Shown piece by piece: positions 46,005 to 58,965 of a stretch of DNA of 64,000 nt (its first letter is position 1; each line of letters begins with the position of its first letter). The notes under the pieces are model-generated. The model did no database searches and had not been told where the DNA came from. It saw only the letters and a program-made list of their open reading frames with translations. A program made the translations under genes and the position numbers. Origin of the DNA: Spongilla lacustris (lineage: Eukaryota > Porifera > Demospongiae > Spongillida > Spongillidae); NCBI GenBank assembly GCA_949361645.1, contig OX442415.1:14611235-14675234 (forward strand). The letters are read 5' to 3'.

Positions 46005-46190
46005 CCACACGCAAGTGAACACACACATGACGTGCAAACAACACACACAACATGTGCACACAACACGTGCACACAACACACACAACACACACACCAGTGA
46101 ACACACACACACCAGTGAACACACACAACATGTGCACATAACACACAAATGAACACACACAACACACACACAAGCAAGCACACGCATAAA
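46005..46190. repeat. Imperfect ACACAACACGTGC repeat
   Basis: Degenerate CA-based units with interspersed CACGTGCACACAA. It continues the theme of 45200-45290 on the other side of the mobile element. 46190-47180 has no gene that I can support. Confidence 0.85.
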
Positions 46191-47176
46191 AGTACATTGC
46201 CCTTCAGAAGAAAGTTATTTCAAACCAGCACGGATCGAATGCCTATCAGCCATTCCACCTTGTTTCAACAGTTAACAGGTTCATAATGTCACATGCATCA
46301 CTTCATATATATTCATTCTGCACCAGTGCTTGCCTTTAAATACAGTTTGTTCAAGGATGTATCAATTGGTGAGCATCATGTATACTGTTTTGTACAGTGT
46401 TTGTGGGAATGCAGATTTGCTTGCACATGATCATGTTGCTTAGGAGTGCCAGTATTATTTAACGCCATCAAGGTTGGTGTGCCCACAATGTGACATTGAG
46501 ATAATTGTACCAACCAAGCACAGGTTAGTATAAATAATGATGGAAGGTGTACAGCAGGCTCAACACATGGACCTGCAGATACACATAACACGATGCAGGG
46601 CAGTGTACCACTACATGTTTTAAATAAGCACTGAGTATCCATGCCCATGGGTACCCTAAAACATGTTTGTGGCATCATGTGAGGCCCAAAGGTGTATAGC
46701 TCCATCTTCTTTGGTTTGACACTGGCTCAAACACACAATGCAGGTCACAGTAGGCATTTTATAGAGATGATGAGGGGAATCCCCAGCCCAACTAATGCCA
46801 GAGAGGGACCTGAGGAGTCGTCTGTATCTACTGCTACCAACTTTGCAACACACAGTGATTAAGAACCAAGCAAAGCTAACTGAATCAAGATTTGGGCTAC
46901 AGTAAGGAACTTTGAAGTTGGGGATACAGTAGTAGTTTGGGACCATCATGGTATGGTGGGGGGTGCCCTTGCATTTGTCAATGTACGAATATGGACAGAG
47001 AGAAGGACAATCACCACTGGCAAGACAGAACAAAGACTGGAAGGGCAGTAAAATGACCAAATAGATTTACAGACAACTATAGGATGCATGTAAGCCAATA
47101 GCCAGGTGCATCTCAGTCATGTTACAATGATAGTTCCACACATGCCCAGATCTGCATGCATCAATATGTGATGTGT

Positions 47177-47504
47177 GATGTTATCACTGGCAGAGCCAGG
47201 ATTGTATTGCAGGGGGGGCCAACTTAAGGCCGATTCAACCATATGGGGGGGGGGGGGGGGGGGGGGGGGGGTGCTGTCCGCTGTCGGCCGATTTAACTAG
47301 TGTACGCGGTCCGCTGTTGACCAATTTAACACCAGTGGGAGGTGGGGATGGGGGCCAGGGGGGGCCAACTGCAGACGTCACTGTACAAGCTTAAATCACA
47401 GGGGGGCCAACTGCAGACTTCACTGTACAATCTTAAATCCCAAAGGGGGCCAAGCGCCCTCCAGCCCCCCCCCCCCCCCCCCTATCTCCGCCACTGGATG
47501 TTAT
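47177..47504. mobile_element. 312-bp hAT-type MITE (47185-47496) with 8-bp TSD
   Basis: Identical 8-bp flanks GATGTTAT lie at 47177-47184 and 47497-47504. The left end reads CACTGGCAGAGCCAGGA and the right end, reverse-complemented, CAGTGGCGGAGATAGG. Inside are G and C runs (47245-47271, 47466-47482) and a duplicated GGGGGGCCAACTGCAGAC block. No coding sequence. Confidence 0.9.
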
Positions 47505-48038
47505 GTGTGTGATGTGCACATACATGTATGTATGAGGTGGTCATGATGGTGTCTTTGCTAAGTTTGATGAAGAAGACTAGAAGGTGATGTTATGACTTGT
47601 GCCCTACACAAGCAGATTTATCATTGCCATATTGCTGTGCTTGATAGTTGCTATTGGAGCTAATAGAGTAGCTCTGGTGCAGTGCATGCTTTATCCTGAT
47701 GCCCCACACATGCAAAACCTTCCTACACCTGTGCCATTGGTGTGCATGTGTTCTTTTATGCAGGAGCATATGTGAAATGTGTGTGTGCACTAGTGTGACT
47801 GCATGGGGTGATGTTCAGAGTGTGCATAGGCACACATACATGTAGGTGTTGTGTGCATGTGACCAGACTCCTCCCCCTCTCCAACACACATGCCCACATT
47901 ACATATACATGTTTGTACTTCTACAGAATAGTTTGGACATTTATAACAATGTAATCAGGCCTCCCAAGGTTATAGTGACCATCATCCCCATAGCCACATG
48001 TACAATAACACAGCTAACTACATACACAATGGACTTAC

Positions 48039-48122
48039 TTCAGGTAATTGAGGTTAGGCCAATGGCAAGCAGCTGTAGATAATGAATTAATTCCTTCACC
48101 ACCAATGTTATTATACTGTAGG
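48039..48122 (-). CDS. NLR gene 2, LRR exon
   Basis: 84 nt between CCCACAG and CTGAA|GTAAGTC, same phase as the other LRR exons. It reads LQYNNIGGEGINSLSTAACH then WPNLNYL: LxxNNIGxxGIxxLxxA…WPxLxxL, a clear ribonuclease-inhibitor-type LRR. Confidence 0.85.
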
Positions 48123-48245
48123 CTGTGGGACAAAACAGACACCAATCATTATAGCAGTACAGTGTGATGGCCACTCCCCTCATACCATACCATCATGGGA
48201 CAATGTTTTATCAATAATTCATATCACATACAGATTAACGAAATC

Positions 48246-48810
48246 CTAGTCTGGGGACCAGATGACTGACATTTAGCAGTCAGTCTGGTCGATCATGTAC
48301 ATGTACTTGTTCTGTTGTTTATGTTTGATATCTTTGTTATTATCATTACAGTGGGTGTTCGATTATAAGACCACCCGATTATAAGACCATAAAGTGCCGC
48401 TATCGATGAGATTAAGAAACCACAGTTATTTACAATGTACTGGGATTGTACCGAAAATCCAGTGCACGCGACATAACTTTTTAAATAACTGCATACGCTC
48501 AATCGCAAACGTTTGTATCAATCGATCGATACCACCATATTACAAATCTTTCGTTACATTGCTACAAATTACGAGATTGAGGATGGTGCTGTGCATGCAT
48601 GGTCGCCGGTCGGCCAATCATCAACGCATTGCATGTGCTTATATAGGTCGGTCTCGCTTGAAATAAAGACCTTTGTACGTTCCTACCCTATACATGCATA
48701 GAGACCTGATCCCACATTCACCTGCACACGTGATAACATATTCAACCATAAATGAACAAAATGAAACTAGTATAGGGACCAACATATTTATGGGCTGGTC
48801 CCCAAACTAG
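48246..48810. mobile_element. 565-bp element with CTAGTYTGGGGACCAG inverted ends
   Basis: The left end CTAGTCTGGGGACCAG and right end (reverse complement) CTAGTTTGGGGACCAG match at 15 of 16 bases. The left end continues into a hairpin (GACTGAC…GTCAGTCTGGTC). A further motif, CGATTATAAGACC, is repeated near 48360-48390. No target duplication was recognised. Confidence 0.5.
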
Positions 48811-48855
48811 CACAAGACAGCAATACAAAGTTGTTGTGGTATATGTTCAAGAGAG

Positions 48856-49077
48856 CTACACTTTACCAGCTATGATCAATTTGCTGTGTGCAGACAACCA
48901 TAACTGTTTGGCAATGGATAACAGCTGTGGATCGTTGAGCTCACCAGCAATGCAGTGTGCCTGATGTGCAGCCATCAACATTTTTTCACTGAATTCTTTG
49001 GTGACAGGAGGCTTCTCCAGGCACAAAAAAATTGCCGCACATTGCAGGAGCTCGCAAGAGCCCCCCTTTCCCCCCAT
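48856..49077 (-). CDS. Unassigned helical coding exon
   Basis: ATG at 49077 (MGGKGGSCELLQCAAIF), then PPVTKEFSEKMLMAAHQAHC, IAGELNDPQLLSIAKQLWLS and AHSKLIIAG at a donor GCTG|GTAAAG. It looks like regular amphipathic helices. The donor phase leaves one base and so does not fit the neighbouring LRR exons, so it belongs to another transcript or is chance. No family recognised. Confidence 0.4.
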   Translation of the reverse strand: MGGKGGSCELLQCAAIFLCLEKPPVTKEFSEKMLMAAHQAHCIAGELNDPQLLSIAKQLWLSAHSKLIIAGKV

Positions 49078-49197
49078 TTTCTATTCATCATTCATGAGAC
49101 GTACTTTTTTAAGCTTAGAACTTGGCTATAAGTGGTTACGCGGAAGAGCTACTTCAAGTCAAAGAGAGGCTTCGTGACCTCCATTGAAAACGACCGG

Positions 49198-50263
49198 AAG
49201 TATAACTTGCGTTCTTCGTGCTGTCATTCATGGCATTGAGTTCACAACCCGCTCATGTCTTGTTCGGCCGACGATTACTGAAAAGTGAGCGCGTTGAGAG
49301 ATACACAACATATTTCGATGCCACGCACGAGTGATGGATTTTTTGTGCAAACTTTCGTGTGAAATAACTTTGTTCTTGGAGCACCGTTTTTCGTGCCCAT
49401 TTGCCCAAATACTTTACTTTTGGATACTTATATTATAGGCTAAATACTGATTTAGACAGCGTTGCTTATGTGCCGATGTATCGTGGATTTTTAAGAGCGC
49501 CTATAGGCTACACTACGATAGTTGGTTGGCATGGGATGACAGGTCAGTGACACCCGCAGCCGGGGAATCCTCGTGCACCTCCTAAAGTACTCATGGTACA
49601 ATGGGTCGTAGCATCTTGGAAGAGCATCTCAGCAGAAGAGATTCGTAGATCTTTTGCCGCTTGTGGCATTGCCACTTCAAACCCAGATGCTATTCATTGC
49701 CCGAGAGACTCTAGGGTGGCAACAAGTGGTGCATATACTGTAATCCACCAACTACACCATACTGATGCCGGAGGAAGACCAGCATGATGTACATGTAGAC
49801 TCAGACAGTGCATATGATGATTTGACATTGATATTGATTAAATTACGTTTTGGGGGGAGTCCAATCTCATTCATTTAGTTTACACAGCTAATTGTAGAGT
49901 GCATGTACCTTGTACACAGGACTATATTATTATACTAAGAGCAGAAAAACAACCTCACACAAATCTCAGACTGCTATATGCGCGATGCATGCGGACCCAT
50001 ACCGTGATTTTACAGATGGTTAGTGAAAACGATTATTTACAGCATCCTCCGTTTCGCACCCAAACAGGCGCAAAAAACGGTGCTCCAAGAACACAGTTAT
50101 TTCACAAGAAAGCTTTGTACAAAAAATCCATCACTCATGCGTGGCATCGAAATATGTTGTGTATCTCTTGACGCGCTCACTTTTCAGTAATCGTCGGCCG
50201 AACAAGAAATGAGCGGGTTGAGAACTTGATGCCATGAATACCAGCAGGAAGAACGCAGAAATA
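49198..50263. mobile_element. pogo/Tigger-like element with ~210-bp inverted repeats
   Basis: The segment from CTTGCGTTCTTCGTGCTG (49205) to about 49415 recurs inverted from about 50050 to GAACGCAGAAATAG (50263), including GTTCGGCCGACGATTACTGA in both arms. Between them a plus-strand fragment of a pogo-type transposase remains. It is therefore an internally deleted Tc1/mariner-superfamily copy. TA flanks were not pinned down. Confidence 0.8.
49593..49787 (+). pseudogene. pogo/Tigger transposase C-terminal fragment
   Basis: Reads VQWVVASWKSISAEEIRRSF then AACGIA and DAIHCPRDSRVA, ending at TGA. W..I..E.IR.SF..CGI…D..I is the usual C-terminal end of pogo/Tigger/Jerky DDE transposases. The catalytic core is deleted. 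It is the only coding relic inside the inverted-repeat element at 49198-50263. Confidence 0.75.
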
Positions 50264-50757
50264 GAGGTATACATTTTAATAAAATATGTTCACATTCGTA
50301 GATGATAGAGTAACTCATGTTACAAAGGATTCTTCATTTGCATGTTGTGTTATGAAGATAAAATATAAAAAGATAAAACACGTTTTATTACACATTAACA
50401 CGCGGGTACCGATTATGTCTCTACTACTAACCGCGGTTTGTATTCGAGCTTTAACGGTACCTACATTATTTAGCAAAAATATACCTGCCTGAAATTCTGT
50501 GCTACATGTAGGCATAATATAATTAATGCTATCCATAATTCATTTTTTTCCTTACTCAATTGTTGTCTACAAATCCTACATTGACATCAATTTTATTTTT
50601 ATATCTTGTCAATATGTGGGCATATTTCATCAGGGGATTTGACACAAGCACTGCAGACAGTTCAATTGTTCAATGCCAAAGCTTTTAACCCCTGACCAAC
50701 TCTGTACCCATGACAGGTGGCCTGTATACAACCAGGCAATCATGTACGGATACTTAC

Positions 50758-50847
50758 TCCAGAGTCTGTAGATGTGGGGTCTCCTTAAGAATGTCCCCTA
50801 GCAATGACCAGTCACTGCATCCTCTCCTATAGAAGCAGGTTGCCAAA
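50758..50847 (-). CDS. NLR gene 2, LRR exon (30 residues)
   Basis: 90 nt between GCACACAG and CTGGA|GTAAGTA, in LRR phase. It reads LATCFYRRGCSDWSLLGDIL then KETPHLQTLE, two residues longer than its sisters but with the same helix and the L..LE end seen in the first LRR exon (KHPQVESLE). Confidence 0.78.
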
Positions 50848-51497
50848 CTGTGTGCAGGATAAGAGGTCAGTTTAGTACCATGAAAACACAACATATTAAG
50901 ATAAACTAGATCAAGGGGTGTGCCCAGCCACACCCCTCAAGTACCATGTTGTATACACTCTTCATAGTACAATAATGAACCTGCACACTGGTATATACAT
51001 TAACCAGCATTGACACAATCTGTAACTATTGAATAGTTACATTGTATGTGGTGCAGATTCAGGGTCATGCAATGACCACACCCACCACTATATTCTCCAC
51101 ATGCTTTAGCCAACTACCCTACACACAACACATTCATGCAGACTTGTCCCCAGACCAAAACGTAACACATTCTCTTTCCCTTGCTGAATAATTTCAACCT
51201 CAGCAAATACATATATAGTGTATTATCAACACTGCAGCTGTAATACATTAATCAAATGTGCATCTTGATTTGCTTCCTCTCATCCATTCCACCGCTTACA
51301 ATTCATACATGACATTGAAAAGTCCAAAAATCAACCTGTTAATGTCTAATGTCCTGAACGTCGGTACTACTCTACTCCCTGGTGTTAAGCAAATAAAGGT
51401 TTGGTCACTGAAGGGACCGAGTTGCACTTAATGCAGTACAAGTCCTTTTAGGATCAGGCCGAGATATGGAACCTGGCGCTCTTCTTTACTTTACCCT

Positions 51498-51523
51498 CCC
51501 CCCCCCCCCCCCCCCCCCCCCCC
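51498..51523. repeat. 26-nt pure C homopolymer
   Basis: Uninterrupted C run about 400 bp before the duplicated block begins to match the window start. 50850-51920 shows no other feature. Confidence 0.95.
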
Positions 51524-53062
51524 TCATCCCAATTATAGCAACTTATTAACATATACAATCGTATATACTGCTGAACCTAAGCTAAACTAAGCCGCCGAGC
51601 CTAACTGTCAGTGTGGATCCAAAAATGACTTTCCTGAGTCGCTGCAACTCAATCGTACTTATTATACCTCTCGGACACGTAACAGAGTTAAACAAACCAT
51701 TTGCGGCTAGCCTATACACGGTTGGTTCTACACGTGTTATTTTATGACAGCTGAAAGCTCTCTCGAATCCATCGCCTTTTGTCACAGACATTAGCCCATC
51801 AAAGGACATCTTTGCCGTTCAACTCTCCAAACCTTAGCATACTTCTACCTTCCATAGCACCGCGTGGTACATAATGGATAGGTCCGCTAGCACCTTACAA
51901 CGCTTGCGCTGATCGTTTTTATTTAAAATATGATATGTAACAGATTTTTGTCTTACAGCAAGGGACCTACCGCTATACACAGGACTGATCCACTGATCCC
52001 ACCGTCTGGTCCATTCACCAACCAAAACCAGCGATCAAACACACGTGCAGCTGGCACTACAAGTCACGCGATTAACTATCAACGCATCACGTACGTGTAC
52101 CAATTAGAAGCCGCGGCCGCTAGTAATATGTACGAGAAAGTTCAAACGCTTGCTCGGGCGTTTGTAATACCCTACACGGAAATAGTCGTAAAGGCATGCA
52201 ATTGTGCTGTCATGTTTTGGAAATGCAATCCTCACTCAGCGGCGGAGCATCACGTGCCCTCCCCCGCCCCCCCTCCCCCAAATTTTTTTTTTTTTTTTCT
52301 TCATGCCACTTAGCTTAGCTAGCTAGCTAGCGTGTGCGCGTAATTACGATCCGTTATAGATCATTTACCTATTCGATAGTTTAATAATTATATGCAAGGC
52401 GGCACGAATGTGACGGATCGGAGTCATACACTGATACAGGCACTTTATCTTGTAAACGTACTGAGAAAAAATATTGCCAGTTTTTTGCTTTTGCGTTTAT
52501 TTAGCATGAAATTCACAGTGATATCCAATACAAACATCATGCGATATCCGGATTACTTGAGCCTGCATGGACAGCGACGAGAAAACTCTTCATCCTTCAC
52601 AATGCTTAGGTTCCTAGACCGAAGCGTGCACGTGGCCATGGCCATGCACCAGCTACATGTCGGTCTATAAACGACTCATGTATGTTTTACTATAATATTA
52701 GTACTTTTAGTTTGTTTAGCTCTATAGCTGCGGTAATAACCTGTTTTCTGAGGAACAGAATCTGAGATCCATCCCATTCACATCTTTTGATCGCTTATCT
52801 CTCACACGCACCATTCGACGATTAAATACTAATTATAATTAACCACACATGCAAAATTACATTTCACTAATAGAAGGATTTAATTAGATGATCGATATAG
52901 ATCCCGCTTGGCTAGAACAATTTGCAAGCTTGCAAATCCAAGGATGGTAACATGCAGAATGCTGCATAGATTACAGTATGCATTACGTCATTCTTATGCA
53001 TTGCGTCATTCTTCATATAGGAAATGGGAGGGTCCGGACCCCCAACGTTATATGATTGACAC

Positions 53063-54540
53063 GGTGTCGGAGGAATGGCTGTCCCCCTGGAAAAAGTGTC
53101 GCCCCGGACATTCCTAGATACAAGTGTCCCCCCGGACACCTAGGAAAAAATGTCCCATCAGGAAAAAGTGTCCCCTCCCCTCAATGACTTATACTTTTAT
53201 AGAAACATTCCTAGAACTTTTTAATTAAGTCCTAGTGTTTAGGCCAAAGCCTTGAGGCTAATTTTCTATATGTTAGACGCGCGTAAAATGCAGGCGGGAA
53301 AAGGTTGGTTCGCAGCAGAACTAGATAATTGGTACAACTATACGCGCGTACGCCTGGATGGTGCACTCTTTGCATATCGAATTGCGATTTTCTAACTGGA
53401 CTAACGCTATCTGATCATGAAGTGATCGAAGGCCAATATTGGGTAAGCATAATGCATCAGTTTTCACGAATGTCAAGTCACATATCTATAAAGCAGTGCT
53501 GATGCCTATTAAAGTTGTACGCATAACTCTGTCACCATGAATGTAAAGTAAAGAGCTACTAAGCTATGGAGACTGCATGGTGTACAAGGAAATCAAAAAC
53601 TTCTCCATTGAGGATTGGTGGTACAAAAAGCAAGGAAACAACTACAGTATGTTTGTATATAGGATCCTACAACTCACAGTCATGTCCTGAATTTGCAAAT
53701 GAAGAAGCTTATTTGCAAATGTTGGGCTGTTATAGTTGTATATAGGATAATACCAAAACTTGTTTCTTGTAACTGGTTTCCTTGCTTTTTGCACCACCAA
53801 TCCTTTTCTCAACAAGAGCACTAGTTCCCCTAATTTTTTTCTGTCAGGAGTGGCTTAGTGTATTCCACACTACCTCTAACACACATGCTACAGGACGTCT
53901 TTTTAAGACCACCACTTTTACTGGTGACCGCTGATTTCTGCATATGAGTTTGATACCCCCCCCCACCCCCCCATCCCCCTTAAGAACATAACACAGTATG
54001 TATTCTTTGCACATGTCAGTACATGCAAGTGAAACTGTGTCCAGTACAGAGACAATTAGAAACTTGGGACTGTGGGCTGACATGAGGACGGTGAAATGGC
54101 CGCGTCTGGCTACAGAACTGATCAAACATGGTATTGTGGTGACTGCTGCATTGCGTTGATGACTTAAATTTGCTTGCCTTTTGACATTGATGACAAAGAT
54201 TGCTGTCGCTTATTTATTGTCTTCAGACATCGTTTAAGTATGTACATGTACATGATTGCGATCGGCGTAAAAAATTTGCCATTTTAACGTTCAATTGAAG
54301 AGGTATAATAAATCACGCGAAACATAAGGGCGCATTTCCTCGGGGAATGTTTGGTACCGAGGAGAAGTGGGGGGACATTTCTACCGAGGGGGGGACAATT
54401 TCTCCTAGGCACAAATGTCCCCCTGGACATTCTTTCCTAGGAACAGTGGTACCTAAGAAAAATTGTCCGGGGGACAGCCATGCCTAGGAAAAAGTGTCAG
54501 GGGGGACAGTGAAGAGGGGGGGGACAGAATTTCCTACTAC
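53063..54540. mobile_element. GTCC-rich inverted-end MITE, right copy
   Basis: Sister of 1180-2621, with an extra right-hand block (AAAAAGTGTCAGGGGGGACA, 54488-54540) that is lost in the left copy. The nested 205-bp MITE is at 53608-53812. Confidence 0.5.
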
Positions 54541-55837
54541 ACCGGTTTTGCCCTTGTTTTTTTGTCTTTTTCTGGAGGTACCCGTAAAGCGTTGGTGCAT
54601 GTCTGTTCGTTTTTATTGTCGAAAATTCAGCTTACCGTATTTTCAGTCCTTTTTTTTTTTTTTAACTTCGTCGACGCCTGCATGATATTGTTTAGGTTCG
54701 TTTTTCAGTGATTCGTATCTAGAAAGAACGTGTATATTGTTGTAATTCGTTTAGCGACAAATTCTAGCTAAGCTATTAACTGGTACACTCGTGCGCATAA
54801 GACTGATAAGTGGTACTGCCCACCGCATTCAACGTTAACCGTTATGTCGCGCTATATATGGTTCGTCTGATGCTAAAAGCGTATATTTCTCTTGACTTCA
54901 TATTGCAAACTGTAATATTTTAACAACTAAATGTATGTGAAACCATTAGGCTCCATGAATCCATTTCCGTACCTATACTAGTATTCTTAATTCGATCCGA
55001 ATTAGAATGGCTTTCTTAGACTATTTTCTTGCAACAAATCACTCGATCACAAGCGACTGATCATTATCAAAAGCCTCTGCGCTTCGCGCGGGAAGGGGCA
55101 CGTCCTCCTCCCGCACCCTCCCCCTGCTTGGGATGCACTTTTTACCTTCTGCCGACTACGTCAAATGGTTATTAAATATTTCTAGCCCGACGGCTTTGAA
55201 ATATATTGCGCCCGGCGGCCCTGAGCAGGAATGTTGTAAGAGGGGGTAGAGTTATTCATCGATTCATTTGAAGGGATAGGCCTAGAATTAAGAAAACGAA
55301 ACTAAGAAGCAGGTTTCACTTGAATGTAGGCTGCATGCAATTCCAAAATCATATACATGTAGATTCAAACGCTAACGACCTGCATGCTCCCACAAGCCTG
55401 CCAACAGCCAGCGCCAGCATCTCTAAAGATCCAAGTAGAAAATTGGGCTAATGTGTCAGTGATGCTATTTGATCAGTATTACGTTGCAATGGTCAGTCCG
55501 GCTGTCTCTAAAAGCTTGCAGCAAGGTGCATTTAGTTTCTTACAGATGTATATTTAAACGATCATAGCTTGGAGCCTTGGCTTTTTTTGACCGTCCACCG
55601 TATACCACATCTGTGACGGTAGAGAACATAAATTAATGAACGATGACTGGCATATGTTTGGTACTTTTGGAGGGGTTTTCAACGCTAAAGCATTGGCATC
55701 CCCAAGCCCTCGCATGTGTAAAATGGACGTACCTCTTCACAGGTAGGGCCTGACCAAGCTTTTTAAATATGCATGTAATGTACGTATCACATCATAAAGA
55801 CACTAAATCTAACTTTATAGGAAAGAATGTTTGTTGT

Positions 55838-56517
55838 CACCTGTTAAAGCTTATATCTTAGCTGATGACACTACGAAATATAATTTTTCTGGTGATACTA
55901 CTCCATTTGACCATTCATTGTCTGCATTTTGTGATTCTTCATGATCTTGGTGTTTACGTTTCATTAGATTTACAGCCAGGAATTCATTGTTCAAGTGTAT
56001 TCTGGACGGTTTCTAATTCTAAGAGGTTTCCAGAGTAGTGATGTTACATGAATTTTAAACCTATATGTCAGGCCACTTTTAGAATTCAACACACCAGTCT
56101 GGAATCCTTGGCTGTTCAAAAATATTGAACATATTGAAGGAGATTCAGGGTTACTTCACACCAACAATTTGTAAACGTGCAAGACTGTAACTACCTCACG
56201 TGCATGGATTATGCATCCCAGTTAGCAAATCTTAACTTGTCATCTTTGGAATATTGTCGTGTTTATTTCGACCTTGCAATGTGTTATAAAATTTTGAAAA
56301 AGCTTCTGAATATAAATGCAGCAGAGATGTTTACAGTCAGTTCAAACGTTCATTCCATCAAGGAAATGCTCCATCATCATGATTTTCAGCTATACTTCTT
56401 TACTTCTTGGGTTGTTCCTTTGTGGAATTCCTTGCCTCAACATGTTGTATCTGCATATAATATCATCACTTTTATGTCTTAAAACTGTCGATCTATCTCT
56501 TTATTGCAAACTGTAAA
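55838..56517 (+). pseudogene. LINE reverse transcriptase 3' remnant, right copy
   Basis: Same fragments as 3280-3960, with LSSLEYCRVYFDLAMCYKI and VVPLWNSLPQHVV intact. A few substitutions are visible (for example His for Arg near 56375), none restoring the frame. Confidence 0.7.
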
Positions 56518-57453
56518 TAAGTGCTTTTCATCATGTCATTGCATTATCTGTACAATGCATTGAGAAAAAATACTATTAATGTTTGCAAATAGCATAAGAA
56601 AGATGGATGTCCATATTGCTGGATTGCAGAAGGCATTATTCAATAGAGGTTTGGACAGATATACTTCAGTTAATATATCCGGCCTCAACACTGAATTCAC
56701 ATTGAAGCATTGCAGACTGTAGTATTCATAAGTTGATTACTGATTAATTAATAGACAGGTAGCATGCAGGTATAATGTGATTCTTGAGTTTGAAATATAG
56801 TGTGCCTCGATCCGCTCTCCCACACACATACATGGATACGTAGAATGATCCTTTACACATCAATATGGTATTATCACAAAATTGCAAGACACGAACTATT
56901 AATGCCCCCCCCCCCCCCCCCCCCCACCTTGCAACTATTGCAAACAAAATACAATTGCATGGTCTACTATTTCAATTGCAGTATCCAATTATTAACGGGA
57001 TAGTCACAAAGAGATCATGTATAAAATGAAATGAAAGCAGCTAGCGACTGTGCTGAGGCAGTGACATATTTTCGCCTAGAGTTTTTTAAAAATCCAGGCA
57101 CCTAGAAAATCTAGAGAATGCCACCACTACAAGCACAGATACAACCTGTACAGTGACAATCCAAGATTAGGAGTGCACATAACCTTGATGCCAAATTCTG
57201 CAGACCAAGATAGATACCATAAATGTCGGCGGGGGGGGGGGGGGGAGGGGGGGGGGGGGTCCTGGACTAATGCCACAACCTTGCTCCTAAAGAGGGGGGT
57301 AATATTCGACAATACAATCACATGGCATAAGGATTAGTTAAGGCATGATTGATCTCACAGCTGGCTAGAACAATATGAGCACTTTCTTTCTGAATTAATT
57401 AAGGCGCAACTACCATTTTAGAGGAGAATGTTGACTTTAGTCAGGCTCAAATG

Positions 57454-58020
57454 CTAAACCAAGGCCTGGGGATGGCACACCAATGGGCCTGTGGGACTGA
57501 CACTGCTAGTAGTCGAGCTATAGTTGCTATTGTTGTAATAGTCTACAATAAAGCTGTGTTGGATCAAATGGTCCACACGCTTGAATGGATTCAGGGGCAG
57601 ACCCTTAGTAGTACCATATACAATGTAGGCAGCTGCAGTGTCACAGCAGATGTGGTGTATGTACCAGCAGTTTAAACCCATGAAATTGCAATGTACATCC
57701 TCCACAAAAGATTTAAGAACAGAATACAGGACTAAGGAGAACACTAATGGGCCTAAAGGGTCTCCCTGCTGGACACCAAAGGCAGAGTGCAGCATTTCTG
57801 ATGGTGGATGCCATAGTGTAGGGTGCTGGGGGTAGCACCACAAAAAGTTCAGGAAAGTTAGCCTAACACTCAATGATGATGGCTTAGTGGAATATAAAGT
57901 TAAAAATGCTGTGTCAGGTTTGAGTAGTCGAGTCAAAGGCCAAATCTGATTGCATGAGATAACACATAACACAATGCCAAAGAAAATAAGTGATCTTTTC
58001 AGATCCTCCTGGACACGCAA
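57454..58020 (-). pseudogene. Reverse-transcriptase fragment, right copy
   Basis: Same GVQQGDPLGPLVFSLVL relic as 4911-5330. A one-base difference near 57910 (GCTGTGTCAGG versus GCTGTTCAGG) keeps the frame open further upstream here, so the left copy has an additional break. Confidence 0.75.
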
Positions 58021-58965
58021 CAGCGTTGTGGACCAAATGTTACAGGCATGTAAATAAAGCGTAAACTTTAAAACTTTGCCACCAATTCAGTGCATAATGA
58101 ATGACACAAACTATGCATAATTACAGCTCTAAGAAAGTTGTTCATACACACTGTACATGTATGCATACACAACATTTTTATTATTTACTGAATCACATGT
58201 GCACATGAACTCTTACAAACCTCTACATGCATGCGCCTTTAATGTTCCCTGGGGGTGTGATCCAAATCATTTACATGTACTCCTAAGACTGTTAATGTGT
58301 CAATCACTTTACTGAGATAAGGGCAAGGGCAGGGCTAATATTAACCTTATGCAATGTAGCAGATACAAAGACATCGTAAGTGTGCAATTGACAGCAATGT
58401 GTAACTAACCCACAAAGATCCATCAAACATTGCATAACAAACAAACATCGCCTATTTTCAGTGTGGCAAATATAGAATTTGAAGTACGTACATGGGCTCT
58501 ATATTAAAGAAGACACAATTACAGTTCATACATGTACTAGTAGTGCAGCAAAACAACCCATTGCATAATTGGCCTAAACAGAAACTACAATTGGTAGGTC
58601 TTCATCATGATGGTAACTATTTGGATTGCTCAACCTATTGATGATAGTATTATCTCATAATTTTTAATGCTAAGTGTATACAACATTCGCCAACAATCTA
58701 AGTATTTGCACAAAAAAGGACAACTTGAGGGAAATTAATTATTTAACACTCCACTAACAATACATAATCATTTTAAATGCCCTTAATATCAACGCAGTTG
58801 GGAGTCTTAAGTACTAGGTTTTGAATAGTAAGATAAAAATTTGCTTTGCCTATCATCTTCACTTTGCCAAACATAGATTTGATGTAGTGATACCATACAA
58901 ACATATTTTCATGATGCTATTAAAACGCTAACAGCATCCTAATAGTGTCTCTATCATAAACTTAC

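Larger units (their letters stand above)
51925..58786. repeat. Segmental duplication, right copy
   Basis: Matches 1-6238 collinearly. It has about 700 bp (54498-55192) absent from the left copy, and lacks the left copy's 5-kb retroelement insert and hAT element. Homopolymers differ between copies: the C run at 53956-53972 is shorter and broken by A, and the G run at 57231-57259 is broken by A. The contents repeat the MITEs, LINE remnant and RT fragment of the left copy. In gene terms it lies in the intron between the first two LRR exons of NLR gene 2. Confidence 0.95.

Noticed and set aside
46656..47060. 134-codon minus-strand frame with Cys/His pairs
   Set aside because: No convincing zinc-finger spacing, no splice borders and no family resemblance.
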